40,004 bases of DNA from DAIUCA01 sp964613675 (lineage in GTDB: Bacteria; Pseudomonadota; Gammaproteobacteria; Competibacterales; Competibacteraceae): the NCBI GenBank assembly GCA_964613675.1, contig CAZTIH010000007.1, positions 1 through 40,004 of the forward strand. Direction: 5' to 3'. A program made the position numbers and the translations under genes. Below are positions 14,426-23,937 of the stretch, in pieces. The notes under the pieces were generated by a model, which saw only the letters and a program-made list of their open reading frames with translations, was not told the origin of the DNA and searched no databases. Within the stretch, counting starts at the first letter, position 1, and each line of letters starts with the position of its first letter.

Positions 14426-17314
14426 TTATTCCGTTTCGTATTCCGACATCGCTGGACAGCTACAGACGATATTTTTGTCGCCATACGTGTTGTCGATCCG
14501 CGCCACCGACGGCCATACCTTCCGTGTCGCCACCCATTTCAACGGATACGCCGCCTGTTGCCGCGAGTAGGGATGCGTCCAATCATCCGCCAACAAGACC
14601 GTTGCAGGATGAGGGGCATTGACCAATGGGTTATCCGCTTGTGACCAAACCCCTTGTTCTATCGCACGAATTTCCTCGCGAATAGCAATCATTGCTTCGA
14701 TGAAGCGGTCTATTTCGGCTTTCGATTCACTTTCAGTCGGTTCGATCATCAGCGTTCCCGCGACGGGCCAACTCATCGTTGGGGCATGAAATCCGTAATC
14801 CATCAGACGTTTAGCAACATCATCCACGGTAATCCCCACCGTCTCCTTGAGCGGTCGCAAATCGAGAATGCACTCGTGGGCAATTCGACCGCGTGCACCG
14901 CGATACAGAATCGGATAGTGGGGACTCAACCGCGTTGCAAGATAATTCGCGTTCAAAATTGCTAATTCGCTCGCCCGTGTCAGCCCTGCATCTCCCATTA
15001 ACGCCATGTACATCCAACTAATTGGCAAAATGCTCGCCGAACCAAAAGGTGCCGCCGCCACTGGCCCAACTAATTCGGTGTCCTGCGAATGATGGGACGA
15101 ATGTGCTAAATCGGATGCCCGCCAAGTTGCTCCGTTCAGACTGGGTAAAAAGGGTGCGAGCTTTTCATTCACCGCAATCGGTCCCACCCCCGGTCCGCCC
15201 CCTCCATGCGGTATGCAAAAGGTTTTGTGCAAATTGATGTGACACGCATCAAATCCAATGTCGCCGGGCTTCACGAGCCCCACTAGGGCGTTCAAATTTG
15301 CCCCGTCCATGTACACCAAACCGCCATTTTGATGGGCGATTTCGCAGAGTTTCGACACTTCGTCCTCAAATACCCCATGCGTAGAAGGGTAGGTCAACAT
15401 GAGGGCTGCTAGTCGGTCGCGGTGTTTTTCAGCTTTGGCTTGTAAATCAACTACATCCACGTTGCCCTGACGGTCACAATTCACGACCACCACTTGAAAT
15501 CCACACATCTGTGCCGATGCCGGATTCGTGCCATGAGCCGAACTGGGAATCAAACAAACCTCCCGTTGCCGCTCGCCTCGCTGACGGTGATAAGACCGAA
15601 TCGCCAACAACCCCGCGTATTCACCCATGGCACCCGAATTAGGTTGCAGCGAACAGGCCGTAAACCCGGTCATTTTGGCTAACCAATCCTCTAATTCGCG
15701 AATAACCCTTTGATAACCAACAAAATGTTCGGTCGGTGCGAAGGGGTGTAATTGCGAGAATTTTGGCCACGAGACCGGTAACATCTCTGCGGCCGCGTTG
15801 AGTTTCATGGTGCACGACCCTAGAGGAATCATAGCGCGATCTAATGCGAAGTCCTTGTCCATTAACCGACGTAAATAGCGCATCATTTCAGTTTCTGAAC
15901 GGTATTGATCGAAAATCGGATGCCGCAAACAAGGGCCTTGTCGCTGTAATGCGGGATCCCATGAAAACGGTTGCGTTAATATTAATTCGGTTGCCCCGAA
16001 ATTGTCCGATTCAACCCCAAAAATGGCTAATAACGCTTTAACATCCTCTACGGTTTTGGTCTCATCAAAACTTATGCCCACCGTCTGATCGTCGATTTTG
16101 CGCAACAACAACTGGTTTTCTAAGGCCCGTTGCAGAACATGATTGGTCTGGTCGCCTGTCTCAACCGCTATGGTGTCGAAGAAATGGACGTGCTTCAGAC
16201 GATACCCCACTTTCTGCAACGCCATTGCTGTTTGTTGTGCCAAGCGATGAACGCGCGTCGCAATTGCCGTCAGCCCCGTCGCGCCGTGGTGCAACGCATA
16301 CAGTCCCGACATCACCGCCAACAACACCTGCGCCGTACAAATGTTACTCGTCGCTTTCTCGCGGCGAATATGTTGCTCGCGAGTCTGCAAGGTAAGCCGA
16401 TACGCTGGTTGCCCCTGCGCATCCACCGATACGCCAATGAGACGCCCGGGAATCGCCCGTTTGTACTCGTCTTTCACGGCAAAAAAGGCCGCGTGTGGCC
16501 CCCCAAACCCCAGAGGAATCCCAAAACGTTGGCTTGTCCCCAAAACGATGTCCGCGCCCCAGTCCCCCGGCGGCGTTAAGAGCGTCAGGGCCAATAAATC
16601 CGTTGCGACGACCACCATTACCTTGTTCTGCTGCGCTTCTGAAATACGGGCACGGAGATCGGTAATTTTGCCATCAGAATGGGGATAACTGACGAGCAAA
16701 CCGTAAAAATCCCCTGTTAAATCAACCGTTTCAAAGTCGCCAACGGTGAGGGGAATGCTCGCTGCGGCAGCCCTTGTCTGCATGACGGCCAGGGTTTGCG
16801 GATGGGTGTTCTGATCGACAAAAAATCCCTGATTCTTGGATTTCGTCACGCGCCGACATAGGGCCATCGCTTCCGCCGCCGCCGTACCTTCATCCAGCAA
16901 AGACGCATTCGCTACGGCCATGCCCGTCAATTCACAAATCATGGTTTGATAATTGAGCAATGCTTCCAAACGGCCTTGGGAGATTTCCGGCTGATAGGGC
17001 GTGTAAGCGGTGTACCAACCCGGATTCTCAAAGACATTCCGCAGAATGACCGCAGGGGTGTGACAGGGGTAATAGCCTTGTCCGATAAAAGCGTTTGCCA
17101 AGATATTCTGATCGGCGTAAGTCTTTAATTTTGCGAGGGTATTTGCTTCATCAGAACCGTTACCGATGGCTTGCAGCCTGTCACAACGCAACGAACTGGG
17201 CACCGTTTCAGCGATAAGTTCATCAAGTGTAGATAACCCCAATGTGGCCAACATCGCCTGTTGTTCGGCAGTATTTGGGCCAAAATGACGGATACTAAAA
17301 GCGGATAAAGACAT
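14426..17314 (-). CDS. gcvP: Glycine dehydrogenase (P-protein of the glycine cleavage system), single chain
   Basis: A 962-residue PLP enzyme that decarboxylates glycine and passes the aminomethyl group to lipoyl-GcvH. It is the single-chain form; the GcvPA half begins RHFGPNTAEQQAML. The PLP lysine is K697 in HINLHKTFCIPHGGGGPGVG. Other family motifs are LGTSQRFGIPLGFGGPHAAF and FIPLGSCTMKLN-like IPLGSCTMKLNAAAEMLP. Unlike in E. coli, gcvT and gcvH are not adjacent in the window. I see no glycine riboswitch in the short upstream region. AAGGAG lies about 6 bases before the ATG. It probably leads the gcvP-DUF2064-sseA unit. Confidence 0.97.
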   Translation of the reverse strand: MSLSAFSIRHFGPNTAEQQAMLATLGLSTLDELIAETVPSSLRCDRLQAIGNGSDEANTLAKLKTYADQNILANAFIGQGYYPCHTPAVILRNVFENPGWYTAYTPYQPEISQGRLEALLNYQTMICELTGMAVANASLLDEGTAAAEAMALCRRVTKSKNQGFFVDQNTHPQTLAVMQTRAAAASIPLTVGDFETVDLTGDFYGLLVSYPHSDGKITDLRARISEAQQNKVMVVVATDLLALTLLTPPGDWGADIVLGTSQRFGIPLGFGGPHAAFFAVKDEYKRAIPGRLIGVSVDAQGQPAYRLTLQTREQHIRREKATSNICTAQVLLAVMSGLYALHHGATGLTAIATRVHRLAQQTAMALQKVGYRLKHVHFFDTIAVETGDQTNHVLQRALENQLLLRKIDDQTVGISFDETKTVEDVKALLAIFGVESDNFGATELILTQPFSWDPALQRQGPCLRHPIFDQYRSETEMMRYLRRLMDKDFALDRAMIPLGSCTMKLNAAAEMLPVSWPKFSQLHPFAPTEHFVGYQRVIRELEDWLAKMTGFTACSLQPNSGAMGEYAGLLAIRSYHRQRGERQREVCLIPSSAHGTNPASAQMCGFQVVVVNCDRQGNVDVVDLQAKAEKHRDRLAALMLTYPSTHGVFEDEVSKLCEIAHQNGGLVYMDGANLNALVGLVKPGDIGFDACHINLHKTFCIPHGGGGPGVGPIAVNEKLAPFLPSLNGATWRASDLAHSSHHSQDTELVGPVAAAPFGSASILPISWMYMALMGDAGLTRASELAILNANYLATRLSPHYPILYRGARGRIAHECILDLRPLKETVGITVDDVAKRLMDYGFHAPTMSWPVAGTLMIEPTESESKAEIDRFIEAMIAIREEIRAIEQGVWSQADNPLVNAPHPATVLLADDWTHPYSRQQAAYPLKWVATRKVWPSVARIDNTYGDKNIVCSCPAMSEYETE

Positions 17315-17428
17315 CGGGTGCTCCTTAATAGCTGAACGGGCTATTGTGGCGAATTTAGCGTTTTGAGACCACTTGTATTCTCGCCATTTTTTTCCTCCTT
17401 ACACCGACTCACTTCCCCTTTATTTATA

Positions 17429-18610
17429 ATGAAATCCCTTGCAATTCAATTTAGTGGTAGTCATCGCCGAACCATTCACGGCGTCTTGGATCTGCCGTCC
17501 CGTCCTCGGGCCTTCGCAGTTCTCATTCCCGGTTTTACGGCAAGTGGCGCGCTTAAGTGTCTCGTTCAACTTAGCCGACGACTCGCCAATTTAGAGATTG
17601 GCGTGCTGCGTCTCGACCTTTCCGGAACCGGTCGCAGCGAAGGTGACCCAGCAAACGTCATTTTTTCGGATTACATTTTGGACGTCGTAGCTGCCGTCGA
17701 AAATCTTACCCAACGCTTTCGTGCGCCTACAATTCTGATCGGCCACTCATTAGGGGGATGTGTCGCCCGCGCCGCCAGCCGACAATGCCCTAGCCTACGC
17801 AGTATTGTCAGCCTCGCGACGCCTTTACACCCCAGTGACTTAATTGACTTGCTCTTTTCCCCCGCACAGCAAACCTCAATTTCGACGCAAAAAGTCGTAA
17901 ATTTGACGATTTTTGGTCAAAACTGGCCAGTAAGTCGGGATTTTCTCGATGATTTACGACGACAACCCCAAGCGTTACCGACCTTACCTCACCTGCTGAT
18001 TCACGGCGTACGCGACACGGTGGTTCCTGCAATTCATGCCCGTCAAACGGCCGAAATCCTCGGCGATTCTGCGAGCACTTTTCTGCTACCGCAAAGTGAC
18101 CATCTATTTTCCGTCGAATCTGAAGCGCTTCAAATTGCCCAACTTATTAAATTATGGGGTGAACCCTTTTGCGACCTGGCCCCGGACACGCCTCCCTCGG
18201 GGGAAACGGGCGAGGTCGTTGCCCAGTGGTCGGGCCAACCTTGGCGAACCACGATTAATGTTCAGAACCGTCTGCTCGTCGCGGACGAATCTACGCTGCT
18301 CGACGGTCAAGATGATGGCGTTCGGCCTATAGAATTGTTACAGGCCGCGATAGCAAGCAGTACAGCCATGACATTAGGGCGGTTGTGTCGTCATCAGGGG
18401 TTAAGCGTCGAAAAACTCATCGTAAAACTCAAATTTCTCGGCGTTAATTCCGAAGGTAAAGGGCTATTTTTGCGTAAAATCGAGTGTTTAGGCGATGATC
18501 TACAATCCCTTGCGCCTTTGCTGACCGAAGAAGATGTCTTAACCCAGTGGAGCCAACACGGTATCGTTTTGCGGGATGAATGCTTTATCAAATTGCCATC
18601 TCTTAAATAA
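17429..18610 (+). CDS. Alpha/beta hydrolase fused to a degenerate OsmC domain
   Basis: A 393-residue two-domain protein. The N-terminal alpha/beta hydrolase has a complete triad: S107 in GHSLGG, D196 in GVRDTVVP and H225 in SDHLF. From about residue 255 the sequence follows OsmC/Ohr-type domains (VVAQWSGQPWRTTI, LLVADES, PIELLQAAIASSTAMTLG). In the usual fusion the OsmC core reads GACTSMTL with the peroxidatic cysteine. Here that position is S311. The distal CPVH-like cysteine also appears to be missing (the C-terminus reads LTQWSQHGIV). The hydrolase is therefore probably active while the OsmC part has lost thiol peroxidase chemistry. Hydrolase substrate unknown. The ATG at 17429 is preferred; an upstream TTG would add 22 residues of low quality. 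Confidence 0.85.
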   Translation: MKSLAIQFSGSHRRTIHGVLDLPSRPRAFAVLIPGFTASGALKCLVQLSRRLANLEIGVLRLDLSGTGRSEGDPANVIFSDYILDVVAAVENLTQRFRAPTILIGHSLGGCVARAASRQCPSLRSIVSLATPLHPSDLIDLLFSPAQQTSISTQKVVNLTIFGQNWPVSRDFLDDLRRQPQALPTLPHLLIHGVRDTVVPAIHARQTAEILGDSASTFLLPQSDHLFSVESEALQIAQLIKLWGEPFCDLAPDTPPSGETGEVVAQWSGQPWRTTINVQNRLLVADESTLLDGQDDGVRPIELLQAAIASSTAMTLGRLCRHQGLSVEKLIVKLKFLGVNSEGKGLFLRKIECLGDDLQSLAPLLTEEDVLTQWSQHGIVLRDECFIKLPSLK

Positions 18611-18687
18611 GTAGGGCAATTTAACGATTCATAGGTCACTGAATTTTTGCGGAAAATATTGCAACTTCCTTCCATTGAGGCCATGCC

Positions 18688-19371
18688 ATGAGCGATTTAC
18701 CTAAACCCAACCCCGATGCCGTCGAAGATGTTCCCTATGCTTCCCAGCTCGACAGTCTCCTGATGCAAGGTAGCGAAAGCATCAGCGACAACCCCGCAAA
18801 CCCGCTTTCCATGCAGAAGGGCGAAAGTCTCTCGCTCCCCCAACTCACCGCCGCCCTTGACCGTCTGCAAATTGGCTTGGGATGGGATGTAAGTGAAGCG
18901 AATCCTCCCTTTGATTTGGACGCCAGCGTGTTTCTACTGACCCAACAGGGGAAGGTGCGGGGCGAACAAGACTTCATTTTTTATAACCAAACCACATCAA
19001 TTTGTGGTGGAGTTATTCATAGTGGAGATAGTCGTACGGGGAGTGGCGACGGCGATGATGAAGTGATTACCGTCGATTTAACCAAGCTGCCGCCCGAAAT
19101 CGTGCGCCTCGTGTTTACGGTCACCATTCACGATGCCATCGAGCGCGGTCACCATTTTGGTCTCGTAAAAAATGCGTTTATTCGCTGTCTCGATCTTTCC
19201 AATCAAACGGAAATTCTGCGTTACACCCTCAGCGAAGCATTCGCCAACGAAACCGCCCTCATCATTGGCGAACTGGCCCGTGAAGGCGATTCCTGGTCGT
19301 TTAGGGCCATTGGACAGGGGCAGACAGGCGAACTTCTGGGGTTAACTCAACAATTTGGCATCGTGCTGTAA
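18688..19371 (+). CDS. TerD-family protein with N-terminal extension
   Basis: A 227-residue protein. From about residue 45 it matches the TerD/TerE/CABP1 family: MQKGESLSLPQ, LGWDVSEAN, FDLDASVFLL, GGVIHSGDSRTGSGDGDDE and DLTKLPPEIVRLVFTVTIHDA. The acidic residues of the two calcium sites are kept. The first 45 residues are extra, polar and disorder-prone. TerD proteins occur in tellurite-resistance and phage- or stress-defence clusters, usually several together with TerB and TerC. Here it is a single copy beside an OsmC fusion and purD, so its role is open. Its 3' end overlaps the convergent purD by 30 bp. Confidence 0.88.
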   Translation: MSDLPKPNPDAVEDVPYASQLDSLLMQGSESISDNPANPLSMQKGESLSLPQLTAALDRLQIGLGWDVSEANPPFDLDASVFLLTQQGKVRGEQDFIFYNQTTSICGGVIHSGDSRTGSGDGDDEVITVDLTKLPPEIVRLVFTVTIHDAIERGHHFGLVKNAFIRCLDLSNQTEILRYTLSEAFANETALIIGELAREGDSWSFRAIGQGQTGELLGLTQQFGIVL

Positions 19372-20640
19372 CGCCCGCCCGCCAATATCGCGACGATAAA
19401 ATCCGCCTGGCCAGTCGATTTCCGCGATGGCCCGATATGCCTGCTGTTGTGCTGTTTGCAGCGTCGGTGCTATGGCCATCACATTCAAAACCCGCCCACC
19501 ATTTGCGACGAGTTGCCCCGCCTTTAACGCCGTTCCGCTGTGAAAAATCGTTGCGCCCGCCACACTTTTTGCCGCGTCCAAGCTACGGATTGGCGTATGC
19601 AACTCGGGTTTTTCGGGATACCCCTTTGCGGCATACACCACGGTTAACGCACTTTCGTCACGCCAAACGGGGGGGGGGACCGAAGCTAATTCTCCACGCG
19701 CCGCCGCAACCAGTAACGGCAACAAATCGCTTTGTAATCGCGGCATCAATACTTGGCATTCTGGATCCCCAAAACGAACATTAAATTCAATGAGTTGGGG
19801 GCCTGCCGTCGTAATCATGAGGCCCGCGAATAATACGCCTTGAAAGGGGGTTCCTCGCTGGGCCATCGCCGTGACCGTGGGTTGCACGATGGTCTCCATG
19901 ACCTGTTGCTGTAAATCGGGAGTAAACATTGGCGCAGGCGAATACGCGCCCATCCCCCCCGTATTTGGCCCACAGTCGCCATCAAATGCTCGCTTGTGGT
20001 CTTGCGCCGCCGCCAAGGGCAACACGGTCGTACCATCGCTCAACGCAAAAAAACTGACCTCTTCCCCTGCCAAAAACGCTTCAATCACGACCGATTCACT
20101 GGCCGACCCAAACCGCCGTTCGATTAACAGTGCTGTCAATGCGGCCTCGGCTTCGAGTAAATCTGCACACACCAACACCCCCTTGCCCGCCGCCAAACCG
20201 TCGGCCTTCAACACAATGGGCATGGGCTGTTGACGCAGATACGCCAGCGCAAGGTCGTATTCTGTAGCGTTAAATCGTCTGTACGCGGCCGTCGGAATCT
20301 GAAAGGCCTGTGCGAGATCTTTCATAAATCCTTTAGAACCTTCGAGTTGCGCCGCTGACTGGGTTGGCCCAAACGCGAGAATGCCCGCAGCCGTCAATCC
20401 ATCCACTAGCCCTTTAGTGAGGGGCGCTTCGGGGCCAACGACAACAAAATCAATGGGTTGAGTCCGACAAAAAGCAATGAGGTCGGCCACATTGTCCGCA
20501 GCAATCGGAACACATGTTGCGAGTTCAGCACATCCCGGATTGCCCGGTGCACAAAATAAAGCGGTCAACAAGGGGGACTGGGCTAACTTCCAGCACAGGG
20601 CATGTTCGCGCCCTCCGCTGCCAACAACTAAAACATTCAT
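19342..20640 (-). CDS. purD: Phosphoribosylamine--glycine ligase
   Basis: A 432-residue ATP-grasp enzyme of purine synthesis (GAR synthetase). It starts MNVLVVGSGGREHALCWKL and has VVVGPEAPLTKGLVD, KADGLAAGKGV, EEVSFFALSDG, GPNTGGMGAYSP and EFNVRFGDPECQ. The gene contains a run of ten C (ten G on the plus strand, about 19669-19678) that encodes three prolines in frame. The last ten codons overlap the opposite-strand TerD gene. No purH is adjacent in the window. Confidence 0.96.
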   Translation of the reverse strand: MNVLVVGSGGREHALCWKLAQSPLLTALFCAPGNPGCAELATCVPIAADNVADLIAFCRTQPIDFVVVGPEAPLTKGLVDGLTAAGILAFGPTQSAAQLEGSKGFMKDLAQAFQIPTAAYRRFNATEYDLALAYLRQQPMPIVLKADGLAAGKGVLVCADLLEAEAALTALLIERRFGSASESVVIEAFLAGEEVSFFALSDGTTVLPLAAAQDHKRAFDGDCGPNTGGMGAYSPAPMFTPDLQQQVMETIVQPTVTAMAQRGTPFQGVLFAGLMITTAGPQLIEFNVRFGDPECQVLMPRLQSDLLPLLVAAARGELASVPPPVWRDESALTVVYAAKGYPEKPELHTPIRSLDAAKSVAGATIFHSGTALKAGQLVANGGRVLNVMAIAPTLQTAQQQAYRAIAEIDWPGGFYRRDIGGRALQHDAKLLS

Positions 20641-20661
20641 ACTTCACATCTCGGGCTTCAG

Positions 20662-20695
20662 AATTAAAAACCCGCTTCTCGTCGAGAGAAACGGG
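20662..20695 (-). terminator. Intrinsic terminator downstream of ppk1
   Basis: Read on the minus strand, CCCG-TTTCTC and GAGAAG-CGGG (20695-20671) form a GC-capped stem with one internal mismatch and a tetraloop-sized top, followed by TTTTTAATT. It lies between the ppk1 stop and purD on the same strand and should separate their transcription. Confidence 0.7.
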
Positions 20696-20716
20696 ACACG
20701 ATTTACCGCCAAAAAT

Positions 20717-22888
20717 CTAGCGCGTTTGCGACGAAACCCCACGAGGCTTGCGCTTCTTGAGCCGTAATTCTTCTGCTAATCGCTGTTGCGCCATCTCAAT
20801 AGAACGTTCATGCGTGCCTTTTACAGTGTTGTCGGTGGGGGTGCGCTGAAGATAGGTGCCATCTGACTGCATTTCCCACGCAGAACGTTGATCGTTTAAT
20901 TGTAAATCGAGAATTTTTCGCAATTCGTCGCGTAATTCGCGCAATTCAATCGGCGTCACGACTTCTACACGACTCTCTAAATTGCGCTTCATGAGATCTG
21001 CTGAACCAATGAAATACTCTTCTGAACCTCCATTGTAGAAATAGTAGATACGGGTGTGCTCCAGAAAACGCCCTACAATGCTAATCACGCGCCCCGTTTC
21101 CGATAATCCGGGAACACCCGGCCGAAATCGACAGGTGTCCCGCACGATGAGATCGACTTTCACGCCCGCTTGACACGCCTCGTAAAGCGCCCGCGTGATG
21201 TCGGCATCCTCCAGCGCATTCATTTTGAATTGAATTAATCCGTTCTGATGCTGCTGATGTCGTTCAATTTCACGGCGGATTTTTAACAGCAACGCCGGTT
21301 TCAACGACTTTGGCGCCGGCAATAGCTTCTGATAATGGCGTTTTGGCACACACCCTGTCGTCAAAAAGTTAAAAAGTTCGGTTAAATCTTCGCCTATCGA
21401 TGTCTCGGTCTGGCCCATCGGGGGGTCACAGGTCAACAGCCCAAGATCGGAATACAACCGTGCCGTCCCCGCATGATAGTTCCCCGTGCCAATATGGGCA
21501 TAACGCCGCAATCCGTCATAATCCTGTCGAATTACGAATACCACTTTGCAATGGGTTTTCAGCCCAACCACCCCATAAGTGACATGCACCCCCGCTTGAT
21601 TTAAGCGATTAGCCCAACGGATGTTAGCGGACTCATCAAAACGGGCTTTCAGTTCCACGACCACCGCCACCTGCTTGCCATTACGGGCCGCTTCGACCAG
21701 ATATTCGATAATTTTGGTATTTTCAGAAGTGCGGTAGAGCGTCATTTTGATCGCCCGTACCTTCGTATCACGGCTCGCCTCCCACACAAACCGCTCAACC
21801 GATGTTCCGAAAGACTCATACGGATGTTGTAACAGAATCCCCCCACGCTCCCGAATGACATGAAAAATGTTCGGTGCACCCGCCAGTTGCGGGTTATCAA
21901 TTGCGTGATGCGGGGCGTCGTGCAAGTTGGGTAAATCTAAACCGACAATCTGCCAAAGATCTTTGTGCCCCAACATGCCACTGACTTCAAACACATCGCG
22001 GCTCTCTTCAAGCTCCAATTCGGCGGCAAGCATCCCTCGGTGCATCACCGACATCTTTTGATCAACCTGTAAACGCACGATGGGCGCTAACCGTCGCTCG
22101 CGCAGTTCTGATTCAATCATCTGCAACAAATCGTCGGCTTCTTCTTCATCCTGCTCGACGACCGCATTGCGCGTGACGCGGAATAGCTCAACGCTATCAA
22201 TGACCATGCCAGGGAAAATCAAATCGAGGTTGTGGGCCATCACTTCTTCTAACGCGACAAATACATGGCGTTCAGATTCTGCAAGATCATCTTTTACGAC
22301 CAGAAACCGCGACACACCGGCCCCTACCGGCACTTTAATGCGATGAAGCGTGCCCTGATCGCTATCGACATAACGGGCTGCCACCAGAAGGTTGAGCGAT
22401 AAATTGGAGATAAACGGGAACGGATGCGCCGGATCCATCACCTGCGGAGTCACTAAGGGAAAAATATTACGCCGATAGTGCTCTCGTAACTGCTGCTGCT
22501 GGTGTGGCGTCAGATGCTGATATGGACGGATAAACACGCCATGCGCTTCGAGTTGTTTCAGAATCGTTTCAAAAAAAGTCTGTTGCTGGGTTTCCAGGAC
22601 GCGAATCACTGCACAACATTCGTCGATCTGCTGTTGGGGGGTACGACCATCTACGGTACGTTCTCGCAAATTGGCCCCAAATTGCTGCTTTAATCCCCCA
22701 ATCCGTTTCATGAAAAATTCATCCAAATTGCCCCCCACAATGGCCACAAACTTTAAGCGTTCAAGCAATGGGGTACGTTCGTCTTCAGCTTCGTGCAGAA
22801 CACGTTGATTGAAGGCTAACCAGGTCAGTTCGCGGTTGAGATACCACTCGGGCGCATTTAAGTCGATGACGGCGGAAGAATCGGTCAC
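20717..22888 (-). CDS. ppk1: Polyphosphate kinase 1
   Basis: A 723-residue membrane-associated enzyme that builds inorganic polyphosphate from ATP. The N-terminal domain begins YLNRELTWLAFNQRVLHEAE. The phospho-acceptor histidine is about H465 in YAHIGTGNYH, followed by TARLYSDLGLLTCDP. The second conserved histidine lies in LEHTRIYYFYNGG, and EEYFIGSADLMKRNLESRVE is also diagnostic. The start is GTG with GAGGA 7 bases upstream. The C-terminal tail is short and basic. No ppx exopolyphosphatase lies alongside; the gene appears to be transcribed alone. Confidence 0.97.
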   Translation of the reverse strand: MTDSSAVIDLNAPEWYLNRELTWLAFNQRVLHEAEDERTPLLERLKFVAIVGGNLDEFFMKRIGGLKQQFGANLRERTVDGRTPQQQIDECCAVIRVLETQQQTFFETILKQLEAHGVFIRPYQHLTPHQQQQLREHYRRNIFPLVTPQVMDPAHPFPFISNLSLNLLVAARYVDSDQGTLHRIKVPVGAGVSRFLVVKDDLAESERHVFVALEEVMAHNLDLIFPGMVIDSVELFRVTRNAVVEQDEEEADDLLQMIESELRERRLAPIVRLQVDQKMSVMHRGMLAAELELEESRDVFEVSGMLGHKDLWQIVGLDLPNLHDAPHHAIDNPQLAGAPNIFHVIRERGGILLQHPYESFGTSVERFVWEASRDTKVRAIKMTLYRTSENTKIIEYLVEAARNGKQVAVVVELKARFDESANIRWANRLNQAGVHVTYGVVGLKTHCKVVFVIRQDYDGLRRYAHIGTGNYHAGTARLYSDLGLLTCDPPMGQTETSIGEDLTELFNFLTTGCVPKRHYQKLLPAPKSLKPALLLKIRREIERHQQHQNGLIQFKMNALEDADITRALYEACQAGVKVDLIVRDTCRFRPGVPGLSETGRVISIVGRFLEHTRIYYFYNGGSEEYFIGSADLMKRNLESRVEVVTPIELRELRDELRKILDLQLNDQRSAWEMQSDGTYLQRTPTDNTVKGTHERSIEMAQQRLAEELRLKKRKPRGVSSQTR

Positions 22889-23064
22889 AGCATTGTCCTC
22901 GGTTGCTGGCGGTTGAGGCTTGGATTGAAGCCGGGGAATTATCTTGTGTCGGATTAAAATGGCAAGGTAAGGCTTTTTATCGCAACGCTTTCACTTTGAT
23001 CGACCCGCAGTTACGACTAAATTGCCCCGCATGATTAATCATCCCTTCAGCTTGCGGAGCGCCT

Positions 23065-23931
23065 ATGCCTCGTCTTCTGCTTTTACTTCTATTGCCGATT
23101 ACCGTGGCCCATGCCGACATCTATTCCTATGTAGATAGTCGCGGTGTACGTCACATCACCAATGTTCCAACCGGTACCCGCTATCAAAGGATGATGGCAA
23201 CGCCGTCCTACCGTGCCCCGGAACCGAGTCGCCCTGTCATCGTGATGAACCAACCCACGACCCTTCCTCAAGATGCGCCGCCTATGACGACGAGCAATTG
23301 GATTCGGTGGAATTTGCAGTCGGAAGTGGGGTTGAGTTCACCCAACGGCGCTACGCTATTGACTCCTCGCGGCACACCCCAGCGGCTCAACCACTGGTCG
23401 GACGGTTGGCAACGGTCAGCGGCGGCAAGGCAAGCACGGTTAAGCAACCAACATCCACGGCACAACCAACGCTGGCGTAATTATCAGGGTACGGGGGTCA
23501 CGGGATCGCGACGGCCTAATGGGTACTTCAGCCAAAACCGTCAAATTTACAGCCCTCATATCAACCGCATTGCCCACCAAAATGGACTCGATCCAGCGCT
23601 CATGCACGCCGTCATCAGTGCCGAATCGAGTTACAACCCTCGGGCAGTGTCACCGGCGGGGGCACGCGGCTTGATGCAGTTAATGCCTGCAACGGCGCAG
23701 CGCTTTGGCGTGCGTGATTCTTTCGACCCGATTGCGAATATGGAGGGCGGCGCGAAATACCTGCGGTGGTTGCTGAACCACTTCAACGGCAATGTCGAGC
23801 TGGCTTTGGCGGGCTATAACGCGGGGGAAGGTGCGGTACGGCGTCACGGTGGCATTCCGCCTTACCGAGAAACGCAGACTTACGTACGGCGTGTCCAGCA
23901 GTTTTACAATCATTTTCGCGAAAACGGTTAG
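23065..23931 (+). CDS. Secreted lytic transglycosylase, DUF4124 plus SLT domain
   Basis: A 288-residue periplasmic or envelope enzyme. An N-terminal signal peptide (LLLLLLLPITVAHA) is followed by a DUF4124-type motif (DIYSYVDSRGVRHITNVPTG), a low-complexity linker (about 55-165) and a C-terminal goose-lysozyme-like SLT domain. The catalytic glutamate is E187 in VISAESSYNP, then GARGLMQLMPATAQRFGV and LALAGYNAGEGAV. It cleaves peptidoglycan to 1,6-anhydromuropeptides. GGAG lies 6 bases before the ATG. The second SLT gene starts 6 bp downstream, so the two are coexpressed. Confidence 0.94.
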   Translation: MPRLLLLLLLPITVAHADIYSYVDSRGVRHITNVPTGTRYQRMMATPSYRAPEPSRPVIVMNQPTTLPQDAPPMTTSNWIRWNLQSEVGLSSPNGATLLTPRGTPQRLNHWSDGWQRSAAARQARLSNQHPRHNQRWRNYQGTGVTGSRRPNGYFSQNRQIYSPHINRIAHQNGLDPALMHAVISAESSYNPRAVSPAGARGLMQLMPATAQRFGVRDSFDPIANMEGGAKYLRWLLNHFNGNVELALAGYNAGEGAVRRHGGIPPYRETQTYVRRVQQFYNHFRENG

Positions 23932-23937
23932 GTCGTA

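Noticed and set aside
15844..16688. Several plus-strand open frames inside gcvP
   Set aside because: They lie wholly antisense to a strongly conserved gene and have no recognisable motifs.
17315..17428. Glycine riboswitch upstream of gcvP
   Set aside because: The space before gcvP is short and shows no tandem aptamer-like pairing that I can see.
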